In this document: in pieces, positions 28,755 to 37,523 of the stretch
How the letters are laid out: each line of letters opens with the position of its first letter
How positions within the stretch are numbered: the first letter of the stretch is position 1
NCBI RefSeq assembly: GCF_001457655.1
Contig: NZ_LN831035.1
Coordinates: 1,054,001-1,118,000, forward strand
Direction: 5' to 3'
Length of the DNA stretch: 64,000 nucleotides
Origin: Haemophilus influenzae
GTDB lineage: Bacteria > Pseudomonadota > Gammaproteobacteria > Enterobacterales > Pasteurellaceae
Made by a program: the position numbers and the translations under genes
Notes under the pieces: generated by a model
Told to the model about the DNA's origin: nothing
Seen by the model: only the letters and a program-made list of their open reading frames with translations
The model's database searches: none

Positions 28755-29741
28755 ATGAAGTCAATTAAAAGCTTAGGTAAATTATTACTTGCTTCAAGTA
28801 TATTGTTTAGTAGCAGTGCATTTGGAAAAACAATTATTAAGTTAGGACATTATAATTCTGATATACATCCATCACATATTGCATTACAGGAATATTTTAA
28901 GAAAACAATTGAAAATGAAACAAATCATAGATATGAGATTAGACTTTATCCTAATAATCAACTTGGCGGTGAAGATCAAATTGTAAATGGATTACGTAAT
29001 GGCACTATAGAAGCAGGTATTACAGGTTTATTATTGCAAAATGTAGATCCTATTTTTGGAGTTTGGGAATGGCCTTATTTATTTAAGGATAATCAAGAGG
29101 CTAAAAAAGTATTGGAATCTCCAATCGCAAATAAAATTGGTCAAAAAATGGAGAAGTATGGAATTAAATTACTTGCCTATGGTATGAATGGATTTCGTGT
29201 TATTTCATCTAATAAAAAATTAGAGAAATTTGACGATTTTAAAGGTTTACGTTTAAGAGTTCCGCTGAATTCACTTTTTGTTGATTGGGCTAAAGCAATG
29301 AATATAAATCCACAAAGCATGCCGCTCAGTGAAGTTTTTACTGCATTAGAACAAAAGGTAATTGATGGTCAAGAAAATCCGTATATGTTAATTAAAGACT
29401 CTGGGTTATATGAAGTACAAAAATATATTATCCAAAGTAACCATATTTTCTCTCCAGGATTATTACAAATTAGCTTAAAAACTTGGAATAAAATTCCAAA
29501 AGAAGATCAAATTATTTTTGAAAAAGCAGCTAAATTGTATCAAGAGAAAGAGTGGGAATTAGCAATTAAAACAGAATTAGAAGTTAAAGATTATCTAGCT
29601 AAACATGGAAATGAAATTATCGTACCAAGTGAAGCATTTAAAAATGACATGGTGAATGCATCTAAGGTGCTTTATGATAGTTTTTATAAAAAATATGATT
29701 GGGCTAAGGATGTAGTCCAAAAAATTAACGAAGCTAAATAA
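28755..29741 (+). CDS. TRAP transporter substrate-binding protein (DctP family)
   Basis: 328 residues with a signal peptide (about 1-24, ending SSAFGK). It binds a sugar acid in the periplasm and hands it to the DctQ/DctM membrane partners. Family features: GHYNSDIHPSHIAL near the N-terminus, YPNNQLGGEDQIVNGLRNGT and KGLRLRVPLN, where the Arg would hold the substrate carboxylate, and EQKVIDGQENP. Gene context (uxu genes, UxuR operators) points to a hexuronate or hexonate ligand. The start follows AAGGAG. A long hairpin separates it from the membrane subunits. Confidence 0.92.
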   Translation: MKSIKSLGKLLLASSILFSSSAFGKTIIKLGHYNSDIHPSHIALQEYFKKTIENETNHRYEIRLYPNNQLGGEDQIVNGLRNGTIEAGITGLLLQNVDPIFGVWEWPYLFKDNQEAKKVLESPIANKIGQKMEKYGIKLLAYGMNGFRVISSNKKLEKFDDFKGLRLRVPLNSLFVDWAKAMNINPQSMPLSEVFTALEQKVIDGQENPYMLIKDSGLYEVQKYIIQSNHIFSPGLLQISLKTWNKIPKEDQIIFEKAAKLYQEKEWELAIKTELEVKDYLAKHGNEIIVPSEAFKNDMVNASKVLYDSFYKKYDWAKDVVQKINEAK

Positions 29742-29749
29742 TTAATAAG

Positions 29750-29788
29750 ATCCCCTATGTTCAATTTTATAAATTGCTCATGGGGGAT
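29750..29788 (+). terminator. Intercistronic hairpin between TRAP binding protein and membrane subunits
   Basis: ATCCCCTATG (29750-29759) pairs with CATGGGGGAT (29779-29788), one T-G wobble. A second stem CAATTT/AAATTG (29762-29767 with 29771-29776) stacks inside. No strong T-run follows, so it is more likely a partial terminator or mRNA 3'-end stabiliser that raises binding protein over permease, as in many binding-protein operons. Confidence 0.6.
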
Positions 29789-29806
29789 AAAGAAGGAGCT
29801 TGTTTT

Positions 29807-30277
29807 ATGAAAATAGCAAAGTATTTAGACAAAGCATTAGAATATCTTTCTATCTTAGCATTAGTTATTATGATTTCTCTCGTGTTTTTTAATTCTGTCT
29901 TGAGGTACTTCTTTGATTCTGGAATTGCATTTTCTGAAGAGTTTTCTAGGATTTGTTTTGTATATATGATTTTCTTTGGGATTATCCTTGTTGCCAAGGA
30001 TAAAGCTCATCTTACTGTTGATATTATTATTTCTGCGTTACCTGAGCAGTATAGAAAAATAGTCTTAATAGTTGCAAATATATGCGTTCTGATTGCAATG
30101 ATTTTTATAGCTTATGGTGCATTACAACTGATGTCTTTGACCTATACTCAACAAATGCCAGCTACAGGTATATCTTCATCTTTTTTATATTTAGCTGCTG
30201 TTATATCTGCCGTATCTTACTTTTTTATTGTCATGTTTAGCATGATTAAAGATTATAAAGAATCCTCTGATAAATAG
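29807..30277 (+). CDS. TRAP transporter small membrane subunit (DctQ family)
   Basis: 156 residues with four predicted membrane helices (about 12-35, 48-66, 84-106, 125-148). It pairs with the large DctM subunit. The family pattern FNSVLRYFFDSGIAFSEEFSR and the following helix are visible. An earlier in-frame ATG at 29780 falls inside the hairpin; the start at 29807 follows AAGGAG at 29793-29798 with proper spacing. 9 bp separate it from dctM. Confidence 0.9.
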   Translation: MKIAKYLDKALEYLSILALVIMISLVFFNSVLRYFFDSGIAFSEEFSRICFVYMIFFGIILVAKDKAHLTVDIIISALPEQYRKIVLIVANICVLIAMIFIAYGALQLMSLTYTQQMPATGISSSFLYLAAVISAVSYFFIVMFSMIKDYKESSDK

Positions 30278-30286
30278 GAGCTTATA

Positions 30287-31558
30287 ATGTTACTATTATT
30301 TTTGTGTAGTTTATTCTTATTGTTATTTCTTGGTGTACCTGTAGCACTATCAATGCTGTTGAGTGCGAGTATTATGCTATATCATCTTGATATGTTTGAT
30401 ACGCAATTAATTACAGAAAACTTTGTGATGGGAACGAATAATTTTCCTTTGATGGCTATTCCTTTCTTTATGCTTACTGGAGAAATAATGAAGCATGGTG
30501 GAATTTCTGAGCGAATCATTAATTTTGCAACAAGTATGGTTGGTCATATTAAAGGTGGTTTAGGTTATGTTGCGATCATTTCTGGGTTGATATTTGCAGG
30601 GTTATCTGGTTCTGCGGTAGCGGATACGGCCGCGTTAGGTGCAATACTAATTCCTATGATGATTTCTAAAAAATATGATGGTGCTCGTTCCATAGGATTA
30701 ATTTGTGCTGCAGGTATTATTTCAGTTGTTATTCCTCCAAGCATTCCTATGATCATTTACGGTATTACTGCTGGAGCATCCATCACTAAATTATTTATGG
30801 GGGGAACTGTACCAGGCTTATTAATGGTCGTTGGATTATGGGTTACTTGGAAAATTTTGTATAGAAATAATGATACAAGTCTAGAAAGAAAACAAACTGG
30901 CAAAGAAAGATGGGTTGCTTTTAAAAAAGCATTTTGGCCTTTATTATTACCTATCATTATTATTGTGGGATTAAGAGGAGGGATTTTTACTCCAACAGAA
31001 GCGGGAGTTGTTGCTGCAATTTATGCTGGCATAGTAAGTATTGCTTATAAAGGCTTAACATTTTCTAAATTAAAAGACGTCTTCATTGGCACCATCAAAA
31101 CAACATCAATGGTAATGTTTGTTGCTGCATCAGCAATGATATCTGCTTTTGCGATTACAGTTGCTCAAATTCCAACAGAATTAGTCCAAACGATTAAAGG
31201 ATTAACTGATAGTCCGACAATTTTAATGTTTATTATAATGCTATTTTTATTACTTGTTGGATGTGTAATGGATTTAATTCCTGCGGTATTAATTTTTGTT
31301 CCAGTCTTATTACCAGTGTTAAGAGCATATAATATTGATATTGCGTATTTTGGAATCATGATGGTGATTAATTTATCTATAGGATTAATAACACCGCCTG
31401 TGGGAACAGTTTTGTATGTAGGCTCAGGGATATCAAAATTAGGGATAGGAGCATTATCCAAAGGAATTGCTCCATTCTTATTTGTGTACGCAATTATTAT
31501 GATGTTGATCGTATTTTTTCCTGAAATTGTAATTGTTCCAATGAATTGGTTATCTTGA
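30287..31558 (+). CDS. TRAP transporter large membrane subunit (DctM family)
   Basis: 423 residues, almost entirely hydrophobic, about 11-12 helices. It forms the sodium-coupled transport channel of the TRAP system. Family stretches: AIPFFMLTGEIMKHGGIS, SGLIFAGLSGSAVADTAALG, VIPPSIPMIIYG and LITPPVGTVLYV. It completes the transporter with the two genes before it. kdgK follows 19 bp later. Like its neighbours it has no uptake sequence. Confidence 0.95.
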   Translation: MLLLFLCSLFLLLFLGVPVALSMLLSASIMLYHLDMFDTQLITENFVMGTNNFPLMAIPFFMLTGEIMKHGGISERIINFATSMVGHIKGGLGYVAIISGLIFAGLSGSAVADTAALGAILIPMMISKKYDGARSIGLICAAGIISVVIPPSIPMIIYGITAGASITKLFMGGTVPGLLMVVGLWVTWKILYRNNDTSLERKQTGKERWVAFKKAFWPLLLPIIIIVGLRGGIFTPTEAGVVAAIYAGIVSIAYKGLTFSKLKDVFIGTIKTTSMVMFVAASAMISAFAITVAQIPTELVQTIKGLTDSPTILMFIIMLFLLLVGCVMDLIPAVLIFVPVLLPVLRAYNIDIAYFGIMMVINLSIGLITPPVGTVLYVGSGISKLGIGALSKGIAPFLFVYAIIMMLIVFFPEIVIVPMNWLS

Positions 31559-31577
31559 TTTATTAGGAAGTTGCATC

Positions 31578-32522
31578 ATGAAAAAAATAGCATTTATCGG
31601 CGAGTGTATGATTGAACTCAATGGGAAACCCTTTGCGGAAATGTGGCAAAGTTATGGTGGTGATACCTTAAATTCTGCAACTTATCTTAGTCGAGTAAGT
31701 TCATCAAAAGAGATTCAAGTTCATTATGTCTCTGCATTAGGAACTGATAATTTAAGTAAACAAATGCTTAAATATTGGCAAGCTGATGGCATCCAAACAA
31801 ATTGGGTTTTACAGGATGAACAGCATCAACCAGGTCTTTATCTAATCCAATTAGATGCTCAAGGCGAACGCACGTTCCTTTATTGGCGTAATCAATCTGC
31901 AGCACATTATATGGTTCAACATCCGGATTTTGCTAAGGTTATTGCAGAACTTCAGCAAGTTGATGTGATTTATTTAAGTGGTATTTCATTAGCAATCTTA
32001 CCGAAAAATGACCGCACTTTTTTAATTGAGCAATTATCTTCTTTAGCTAAAAAAGGCGCAGAAATTGTTTTTGATAGTAATTATCGCCCTGCACTTTGGG
32101 ATTCATTAGAAGAAGCCCAAGATTGTTATTTGCAGCTTTTACCTAGTGTTAATATAGCTTTGGTGACTTTTGATGATGAACAAGCATTATGGAAAGATAA
32201 AACATCTAGGGATACTTTAGAACGATTACATAAAATTGGTATACCAAAAGTGATTGTGAAGTGCGGTAAGAATGGTGCTATTTTTTCAGATAGGTATTTA
32301 TCTCAATATGGGCAAGTGATGACTGAACCTATTTTAAATGTGGTAGATACAACCTCTGCTGGTGATTCTTTTAATGCTGGATTTCTGAACGGTTATTTAC
32401 GAAATAAACCTCTCGAAACTTGTTGTCAGCAAGGCAATCGTATTGCTGGCATCATCATTCAATATAAAGGTGCGATTATAGATAAAGTCGCAACGTCTCA
32501 TCTTCAATCTGAATTTAATTAA
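31578..32522 (+). CDS. kdgK: 2-dehydro-3-deoxygluconokinase
   Basis: 314 residues of the PfkB/ribokinase family. It phosphorylates 2-keto-3-deoxygluconate (from UxuA) to the 6-phosphate that Eda cleaves. The N-terminal IAFIGECMIELNG and the C-terminal signature VVDTTSAGDSFNAGFLNGYL with the catalytic Asp are clear. The gene has two uptake sequences and ordinary Haemophilus codon use, unlike the transporter genes just upstream. Its stop overlaps an ATG of the next frame by one base. Confidence 0.95.
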   Translation: MKKIAFIGECMIELNGKPFAEMWQSYGGDTLNSATYLSRVSSSKEIQVHYVSALGTDNLSKQMLKYWQADGIQTNWVLQDEQHQPGLYLIQLDAQGERTFLYWRNQSAAHYMVQHPDFAKVIAELQQVDVIYLSGISLAILPKNDRTFLIEQLSSLAKKGAEIVFDSNYRPALWDSLEEAQDCYLQLLPSVNIALVTFDDEQALWKDKTSRDTLERLHKIGIPKVIVKCGKNGAIFSDRYLSQYGQVMTEPILNVVDTTSAGDSFNAGFLNGYLRNKPLETCCQQGNRIAGIIIQYKGAIIDKVATSHLQSEFN

Positions 32523-32533
32523 TGGAGTTTACT

Positions 32534-33379
32534 ATGAATATTGCAGCAAACCATAACTTAGAAAATAAACTAATTATAATCACGGGGGCTGGCGGAGTGC
32601 TATGTTCATTTCTAGCTAAGCAGTTAGCGTATACTAAAGCTAATATTGCCTTGTTAGATTTGAATTTCGAGGCAGCAGACAAAGCAGCAAAAGAAATTAA
32701 CCAATCAGGTGGAAAAGCAAAAGCTTATAAAACTAATGTGTTAGAACTTGAAAATATTAAAGAAGTGCGTGATCAAATAGCTATTGATTTTGGCACTTGT
32801 GATATTTTAATTAATGGTGCTGGTGGGAATAATCCAAAAGCGACAACAGATAATGAGTTCCATCAATTTGATTTAAATGAAACGACAAGAACATTCTTTG
32901 ATTTAGATAAATCTGGTATAGAATTTGTATTTAATCTCAATTACTTAGGTTCATTATTACCAACCCAAGTTTTTTCAAAAGATATGCTTGGTAAACAAGG
33001 GGCAAATATTATTAATATTTCCAGTATGAATGCCTTTACACCACTTACAAAGATACCTGCTTACTCTGGTACAAAAGCTGCAATCAGTAATTTTACTCAA
33101 TGGCTTGCTGTATATTTCTCAAAAGTTGGTATTCGTTGTAATGCTATCGCACCAGGATTTTTAGTTAGTAATCAAAACCGCACTTTATTATTTGATACTG
33201 AAGGAAAACCAACAGATAGAGCAAATAAAATCCTCACTAACACACCAATGGGACGTTTTGGTGAGTCAGAAGAATTGCTCGGTGCATTACTTTTCTTAAT
33301 AGATGAAAATTATTCTGCTTTTGTCAATGGCGTAGTTTTACCTGTTGATGGCGGTTTTTCTGCGTATAGTGGAGTATAG
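32534..33379 (+). CDS. uxuB: Short-chain dehydrogenase, probable fructuronate reductase (UxuB-type SDR)
   Basis: 281 residues. The Rossmann motif is ITGAGGVLCSFLAKQL (glycine-rich), with NGAGG and the catalytic Ser-Tyr-Lys set in NISSMNAFTPL and YSGTKAA. It belongs to the SDR group of Bacillus UxuB rather than the long-chain UxuB of E. coli. In context it should reduce D-fructuronate to D-mannonate with NADH. An ATG at 32522 overlaps the kdgK stop, but GGAG at 32524-32527 fits the ATG at 32534 best. uxaC follows 9 bp later. The function is inferred from context and family. Confidence 0.82.
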   Translation: MNIAANHNLENKLIIITGAGGVLCSFLAKQLAYTKANIALLDLNFEAADKAAKEINQSGGKAKAYKTNVLELENIKEVRDQIAIDFGTCDILINGAGGNNPKATTDNEFHQFDLNETTRTFFDLDKSGIEFVFNLNYLGSLLPTQVFSKDMLGKQGANIINISSMNAFTPLTKIPAYSGTKAAISNFTQWLAVYFSKVGIRCNAIAPGFLVSNQNRTLLFDTEGKPTDRANKILTNTPMGRFGESEELLGALLFLIDENYSAFVNGVVLPVDGGFSAYSGV

Positions 33380-33388
33380 GAGGGCAAA

Positions 33389-34792
33389 ATGAAGCAATTT
33401 ATGGATGAAAATTTCCTTCTTTCAACGGATACAGCAAAAATTCTCTATCATGATTATGCCAAAAATAAACCTATTTTTGATTATCACTGTCATTTAAATC
33501 CAAGAGAAGTGGCGGAAAATCGTCAATTTAATGATTTAGCTGAAATTTGGCTAGAGGGTGATCACTACAAATGGCGAGCTTTGCGTACAGCTGGAGTACC
33601 AGAAGAATTGATTACAGGGAAGGCTACTAACTATCAAAAATATTTGGCTTGGGCGAAAACAGTCCCCCTTTGTATTGGTAATCCAATTTATCACTGGACA
33701 CATTTAGAATTACGCCGTCCTTTTGGTATAACCAATATGTTATTTAATCCGCAAAATGCGGAAAAAATTTGGCATCAATGTAATGAAATGTTGCAACAAC
33801 CTGAATTTTCTGCGCGAGGCATTATGCAGAAAATGAACGTGAAATTAGTGGGGACAACAGATGATCCCATTGATTCTTTGCAATATCATCAAGCAATCAA
33901 GAATGATGAAAGTTTTGATATTGATGTTGTACCAAGTTGGCGACCTGATAAAGTATTCAAAATTGAGTTGCCACAATTTAATGACTACCTTGTACAGTTA
34001 AGTGAAATTGCAGATGTAGATATTTATACGTTTGCAGATTTAAAAAAAGCGTTGTTAAAACGTCTCGAATATTTTGATGCTCAAGGTTGTAAATCTGCTG
34101 ATCATGGTATGGAAATTGTCCGTTTTTCAGCTATTCCAGATGAATCAGTATTGAATAGTATTTTACAAAAACGTTTGCAAAATCAACCGCTCTTGGAAGA
34201 AGAAGTTGCTCAATTTAGTACTGCAATTTTAGTCTGGTTGGCTTCGGAATATTGTAAACGTCACTGGGTAATGCAAATGCATATTGGTGCAATACGTAAC
34301 AATAATAGTCGAATGTTTGCTTTACTCGGTGCAGATAGTGGCTTTGATTCCATTGGTGATCGAACTTATGCATATCCCCTCTCTCGTTTGTTAGATGCAA
34401 TGGATAAGGAAAATCAACTGCCTAAAACTATTTTATATTGCTTAAATCCTCGAGATAATGAAATGATCGCTAGTATGATCGGAAACTTTCAAGGCGATGG
34501 TATTGCAGGGAAAATACAGTTTGGTTCTGGATGGTGGTTTAACGATCAAAAAGACGGAATGGAACGTCAGTTACAACAGCTTTCTCAATTAGGGTTACTC
34601 AGTCAATTTGTTGGAATGCTAACTGATTCACGTAGTTTTTTATCTTACACTCGCCATGAGTATTTCCGCCGTATTTTGTGTGAAATGATTGGTGGATGGG
34701 TTGAAAAAGGTGAAGCTCCAAATGACATTTCATTACTGGGTAAAATGATTGAAGATATTTGTTTCAACAATGCAAAAAATTATTTTAAATAG
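33389..34792 (+). CDS. uxaC: Glucuronate isomerase
   Basis: 467 residues (E. coli 470). It converts D-glucuronate to D-fructuronate (and D-galacturonate to tagaturonate), the entry reaction of the pathway. The N-terminal [19 protein letters not shown] is the metal-binding signature of this amidohydrolase-like family; VGTTDDPID and [12 protein letters not shown] follow. AGGAGG precedes the start. It sits between the SDR reductase and eda, 8 bp from the latter. Confidence 0.96.
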   Translation: MKQFMDENFLLSTDTAKILYHDYAKNKPIFDYHCHLNPREVAENRQFNDLAEIWLEGDHYKWRALRTAGVPEELITGKATNYQKYLAWAKTVPLCIGNPIYHWTHLELRRPFGITNMLFNPQNAEKIWHQCNEMLQQPEFSARGIMQKMNVKLVGTTDDPIDSLQYHQAIKNDESFDIDVVPSWRPDKVFKIELPQFNDYLVQLSEIADVDIYTFADLKKALLKRLEYFDAQGCKSADHGMEIVRFSAIPDESVLNSILQKRLQNQPLLEEEVAQFSTAILVWLASEYCKRHWVMQMHIGAIRNNNSRMFALLGADSGFDSIGDRTYAYPLSRLLDAMDKENQLPKTILYCLNPRDNEMIASMIGNFQGDGIAGKIQFGSGWWFNDQKDGMERQLQQLSQLGLLSQFVGMLTDSRSFLSYTRHEYFRRILCEMIGGWVEKGEAPNDISLLGKMIEDICFNNAKNYFK

Positions 34793-34800
34793 GGAAAATT

Positions 34801-35439
34801 ATGTCATACACAACTCAACAAATTATTGAAAAACTTCGTGAACTCAAAATTGTGCCTGTAATTGCGTTGGATAATGCAGACGATATTTTGCCGCTAGCAG
34901 ATACGTTGGCTAAAAATGGTTTACCTGTGGCAGAGATTACTTTTCGCTCTGAAGCAGCGGCAGATGCGATCCGTTTGTTGCGTGCAAATAGACCTGACTT
35001 TTTAATTGCTGCCGGTACAGTTTTAACTGCGGAACAAGTAGTTTTAGCTAAAAGTAGTGGGGCGGATTTTGTGGTAACACCAGGATTTAATCCAAAAATT
35101 GTGAAATTATGTCAAGATTTAAATTTTCCAATAACACCAGGGGTGAATAATCCTATGGCAATTGAAATTGCATTAGAAATGGGAATTTCGGCGGTAAAAT
35201 TTTTCCCTGCAGAGGCTTCAGGCGGAGTGAAAATGATTAAAGCATTGCTCGGTCCTTATGCTCAATTACAGATAATGCCGACTGGTGGTATAGGGCTTCA
35301 TAACATAAGGGATTATCTTGCTATTCCTAATATTGTTGCTTGTGGAGGCTCTTGGTTTGTGGAGAAAAAATTGATTCAATCCAAAAATTGGGATGAAATT
35401 GGACGATTAGTCAGAGAAGTGATTGAGATTATTAAATAA
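34801..35439 (+). CDS. eda: KDPG/KHG aldolase
   Basis: 212 residues. It splits 2-keto-3-deoxy-6-phosphogluconate to pyruvate and glyceraldehyde 3-phosphate. Key residues: Glu in PVAEITFRSEAA, TPGFNPKIV, and the Schiff-base Lys in AVKFFPAEASGG. It ends the uxu operon and is followed by a good terminator. E. coli Eda is also used in the Entner-Doudoroff route; no edd is in this window. Confidence 0.97.
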   Translation: MSYTTQQIIEKLRELKIVPVIALDNADDILPLADTLAKNGLPVAEITFRSEAAADAIRLLRANRPDFLIAAGTVLTAEQVVLAKSSGADFVVTPGFNPKIVKLCQDLNFPITPGVNNPMAIEIALEMGISAVKFFPAEASGGVKMIKALLGPYAQLQIMPTGGIGLHNIRDYLAIPNIVACGGSWFVEKKLIQSKNWDEIGRLVREVIEIIK

Positions 35440-35463
35440 ATTTATTTCTTTAAAGTGCAAAGT

Positions 35464-35488
35464 GCGGTCTATTTAGACCGCGTTTTTT
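35464..35488 (+). terminator. Terminator after eda
   Basis: GCGGTCT (35464-35470) pairs with AGACCGC (35475-35481) across ATTT, followed by GTTTTTT. The left arm belongs to an uptake sequence (35460-35468). The convergent gene yjdM ends 4 bp beyond, so it may serve both. Confidence 0.75.
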
Positions 35489-35491
35489 CGA

Positions 35492-35818
35492 TTAAGCCTT
35501 TTTCAAAAACTCAGATTTCAACATGATTTTGCCGCAATCGACATTATGATCGCCATTTACTAAGCGGATGTTTTTGAATTTTGTACCTTTTTTCAATACT
35601 TCTGATGAACCTTTTAATTTTAAATCTTTAATCAAAAGTACATTGTCGCCTTCTGCAAGCAAATTCCCATTGCTGTCTTTTACGATTAGTTGATCGTCAT
35701 CTGATTCTTGAATTTCATTATTATCCCATTCATTACCGCAATCAGGGCAAACAAAATTAATTGAATCGTGGTAAACGTATTCACTTTGACATTTTGGGCA
35801 ATTAGGCATTTGATCCAT
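35492..35818 (-). CDS. yjdM: PhnA/YjdM-type zinc-ribbon protein
   Basis: 108 residues (E. coli YjdM 111). The N-terminal zinc ribbon has CPKC (about 6-9) and CPDCGNEW (about 24-31), followed by the PhnA domain with [13 protein letters not shown] and [11 protein letters not shown]. Once called alkylphosphonate uptake protein PhnA, its actual role is unclear. The start at 35818 follows AAGGA; a longer open frame upstream lacks a ribosome site. Divergent from ytfJ. Confidence 0.9.
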   Translation of the reverse strand: MDQMPNCPKCQSEYVYHDSINFVCPDCGNEWDNNEIQESDDDQLIVKDSNGNLLAEGDNVLLIKDLKLKGSSEVLKKGTKFKNIRLVNGDHNVDCGKIMLKSEFLKKA

Positions 35819-35920
35819 TGGGTTTTCCTTCTTGATTACATATAATAGGCGCACGAGTATAGCAAAAAGATGTCTTTCGCCAAAGCGTGAAAGTTTTTGA
35901 TAAATTTTTGAGGAAAATGT

Positions 35921-36475
35921 ATGAAAAAACAAATTCTTGCCTTAGTTTGTGGCGTAATGTTTAGTAGTTCAACTTGGGCACACAATTTGCAATTAGAGCA
36001 ATCTTTACCAGCAGTGCAAGTAACGGAGTACGGTGAAATTGTGCTTTCAGGAAAAGATACTGCGTTTCAACCTTGGGGTTCTGCGGAATTAGCGGGTAAA
36101 GTGCGTGTTGTTCATCATTTAGCGGGTAGAACGGCTGCAAAAGAGAAAAATCAGTCGATGATTGATGCGATAAAAGCATCCCATTTTAATCCTGTAAAAT
36201 ACCAAACAACCACTATTATTAATGCGGATGATGCGATTGTTGGTACAGGTATGTTTGTAAAAAATAGTGCACAAAAAGGCAAACAGGAAAATCCACATAG
36301 TCAAGTTGTGTTAGATGATAAAAGTGCGGTAAAAAATGCTTGGGGATTAAATTCTAAAGATAGTGCAATTATCGTGTTAGACAAAACGGGAAAAGTAAAA
36401 TTTGTGAAAGAAGGAAAATTGTTTGATAGCGATATTCAGACTGTTATTTCACTAGTGAATGGATTGACCAAATAA
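35921..36475 (+). CDS. ytfJ: YtfJ-family periplasmic protein
   Basis: 184 residues with a signal peptide (about 1-20, ending STWAHN). The family has a thioredoxin-like fold but no CXXC pair is seen here. The stretches [19 protein letters not shown] and [20 protein letters not shown] are family-typical. It corresponds to HI0045, as far as I recall. Function unknown. A strong hairpin lies 15 bp after the stop. A single-gene unit. Confidence 0.85.
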   Translation: MKKQILALVCGVMFSSSTWAHNLQLEQSLPAVQVTEYGEIVLSGKDTAFQPWGSAELAGKVRVVHHLAGRTAAKEKNQSMIDAIKASHFNPVKYQTTTIINADDAIVGTGMFVKNSAQKGKQENPHSQVVLDDKSAVKNAWGLNSKDSAIIVLDKTGKVKFVKEGKLFDSDIQTVISLVNGLTK

Positions 36476-36490
36476 CGTAATACAAAGTAA

Positions 36491-36523
36491 AAATCCCTAA
36501 GCCGTGTGACTTAGGGATTTCTT
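36491..36523. terminator. Bidirectional terminator between ytfJ and tRNA-Ser
   Basis: AAATCCCTAAG (36491-36501) pairs perfectly with CTTAGGGATTT (36510-36520), 8-nt loop. It follows ytfJ (+) by 15 bp and the 3' end of the leftward tRNA gene by 11 bp, so it can end both. Confidence 0.75.
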
Positions 36524-36531
36524 AATTCTGA

Positions 36532-36621
36532 TGGCGGAGGAATAGGGATTCGAACCCTAGGAGGGCGTAAACCCTCGCCGGTTTTCAAGACCGGTGCCTT
36601 CAACCACTCGACCATTCCTCC
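36532..36621 (-). tRNA. tRNA-Ser (anticodon UGA)
   Basis: 90 nt including the encoded CCA (complement of TGG at 36532-36534). The acceptor stem pairs GGAGGAA with TTCCTCC. The anticodon stem ACCGG/CCGGT encloses the loop CUUGAAA with UGA. A long variable arm (GAGGG...CCCTC) marks it as a class II serine tRNA, and the T loop GTTCGAATC is intact. It reads UCA/UCN codons. A37 follows an anticodon ending in A, making it a substrate of MiaA and MiaB, both encoded in this window. Its promoter is at 36637-36664. Confidence 0.97.
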
Positions 36622-36636
36622 GTGATTGATGGGCGT

Positions 36637-36664
36637 AGTATAATGAATATTTTATTGATGTAAA
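36637..36664 (-). promoter_or_regulatory. Promoter of tRNA-Ser
   Basis: Read on the minus strand: -35 TTTACA (36664-36659), 16-bp spacer, -10 TATACT (36642-36637), each 5 of 6 matches. The start would fall near 36630, about 9 nt before the mature 5' end. The discriminator is GC-rich (ACGCCC), typical of promoters under stringent control. Confidence 0.6.
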
Positions 36665-36801
36665 TAGAAATTTGATGATTTAACTTTAGATGATGATAAT
36701 TTATTCATTTTGATGAAATTAATTCCATTAATACCATTGACTTTTTTATCCCTAGCCCTTACTTTACAGAAGACTTTTTATTTATTTTACAAGGAGCTTT
36801 T

Positions 36802-37464
36802 ATGCAATCACGTCTTATTGTGGATGCTCAAAAAGAATCGTTACTCAGCACACATAAAGTGTTGCGTAACACGTATTTTTTACTGGGATTAACAATGGCT
36901 TTTTCAGCGGTTGTTGCGTTTATTTCAATGAGCTTAAACTTGCCTTATCCAAATATTATTGTGTTACTAGTGGGTTTTTATGGCTTACTTTTCTTAACCA
37001 ATAAATTAGCTGATCGCCCTGCTGGTATTTTGGCGGCCTTTGCTTTCACTGGATTTATGGGATACACCATCGGGCCAATTTTAAATATGTATGTGGCACG
37101 TGGAATGGAAGATTTGATTATGCTTGCATTCGCAGGAACTGCTATCGTATTTTTTGCGTGTTCCGCTTATGTATTGACTACGAAAAAAGATATGTCATTT
37201 TTATCAAGCGCAATGTTCGCATTATTTATTGTGTTATTGCTTGGTATGGTGGCGAGTTTCTTCTTCCAAATTCCTGCGTTATCGGTCGCAATTAGTGCAT
37301 TATTTGTAGTGTTCTCAACAATGACCATTTTGTATGAAACCAGTAATATTATTCACGGTGGAGAAACAAATTACATTCGCGCAACCGTGAACATCTATGT
37401 TTCAATCTACAATTTATTCTTGAGTTTATTAAGATTACTTTCTATCTTTTCAAGTGATGAATAA
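36802..37464 (+). CDS. Bax inhibitor-1 family membrane protein (YccA-like)
   Basis: 220 residues with seven predicted membrane helices. E. coli YccA, the nearest known relative, interacts with the FtsH protease. The family pattern appears in [20 protein letters not shown] near the N-terminus, [16 protein letters not shown] and the C-terminal [20 protein letters not shown]. The Asp pair near the C-terminus (DE) is retained only in part. AAGGAG precedes the start. It ends before a strong terminator, so it is a single-gene unit. Confidence 0.9.
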
Positions 37465-37485
37465 TGATTGAATTTTGACTTTATG

Positions 37486-37513
37486 ACCCCACTATTTAGT
37501 GGGGTTATTTTTT
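37486..37513 (+). terminator. Terminator after the BI-1 family gene
   Basis: ACCCCACT (37486-37493) pairs with AGTGGGGT (37498-37505) around ATTT, followed by ATTTTTT. The next gene starts at 37524, so it probably has a promoter close to the hairpin or depends on read-through. Confidence 0.8.
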
Positions 37514-37523
37514 GGAATAGGCA

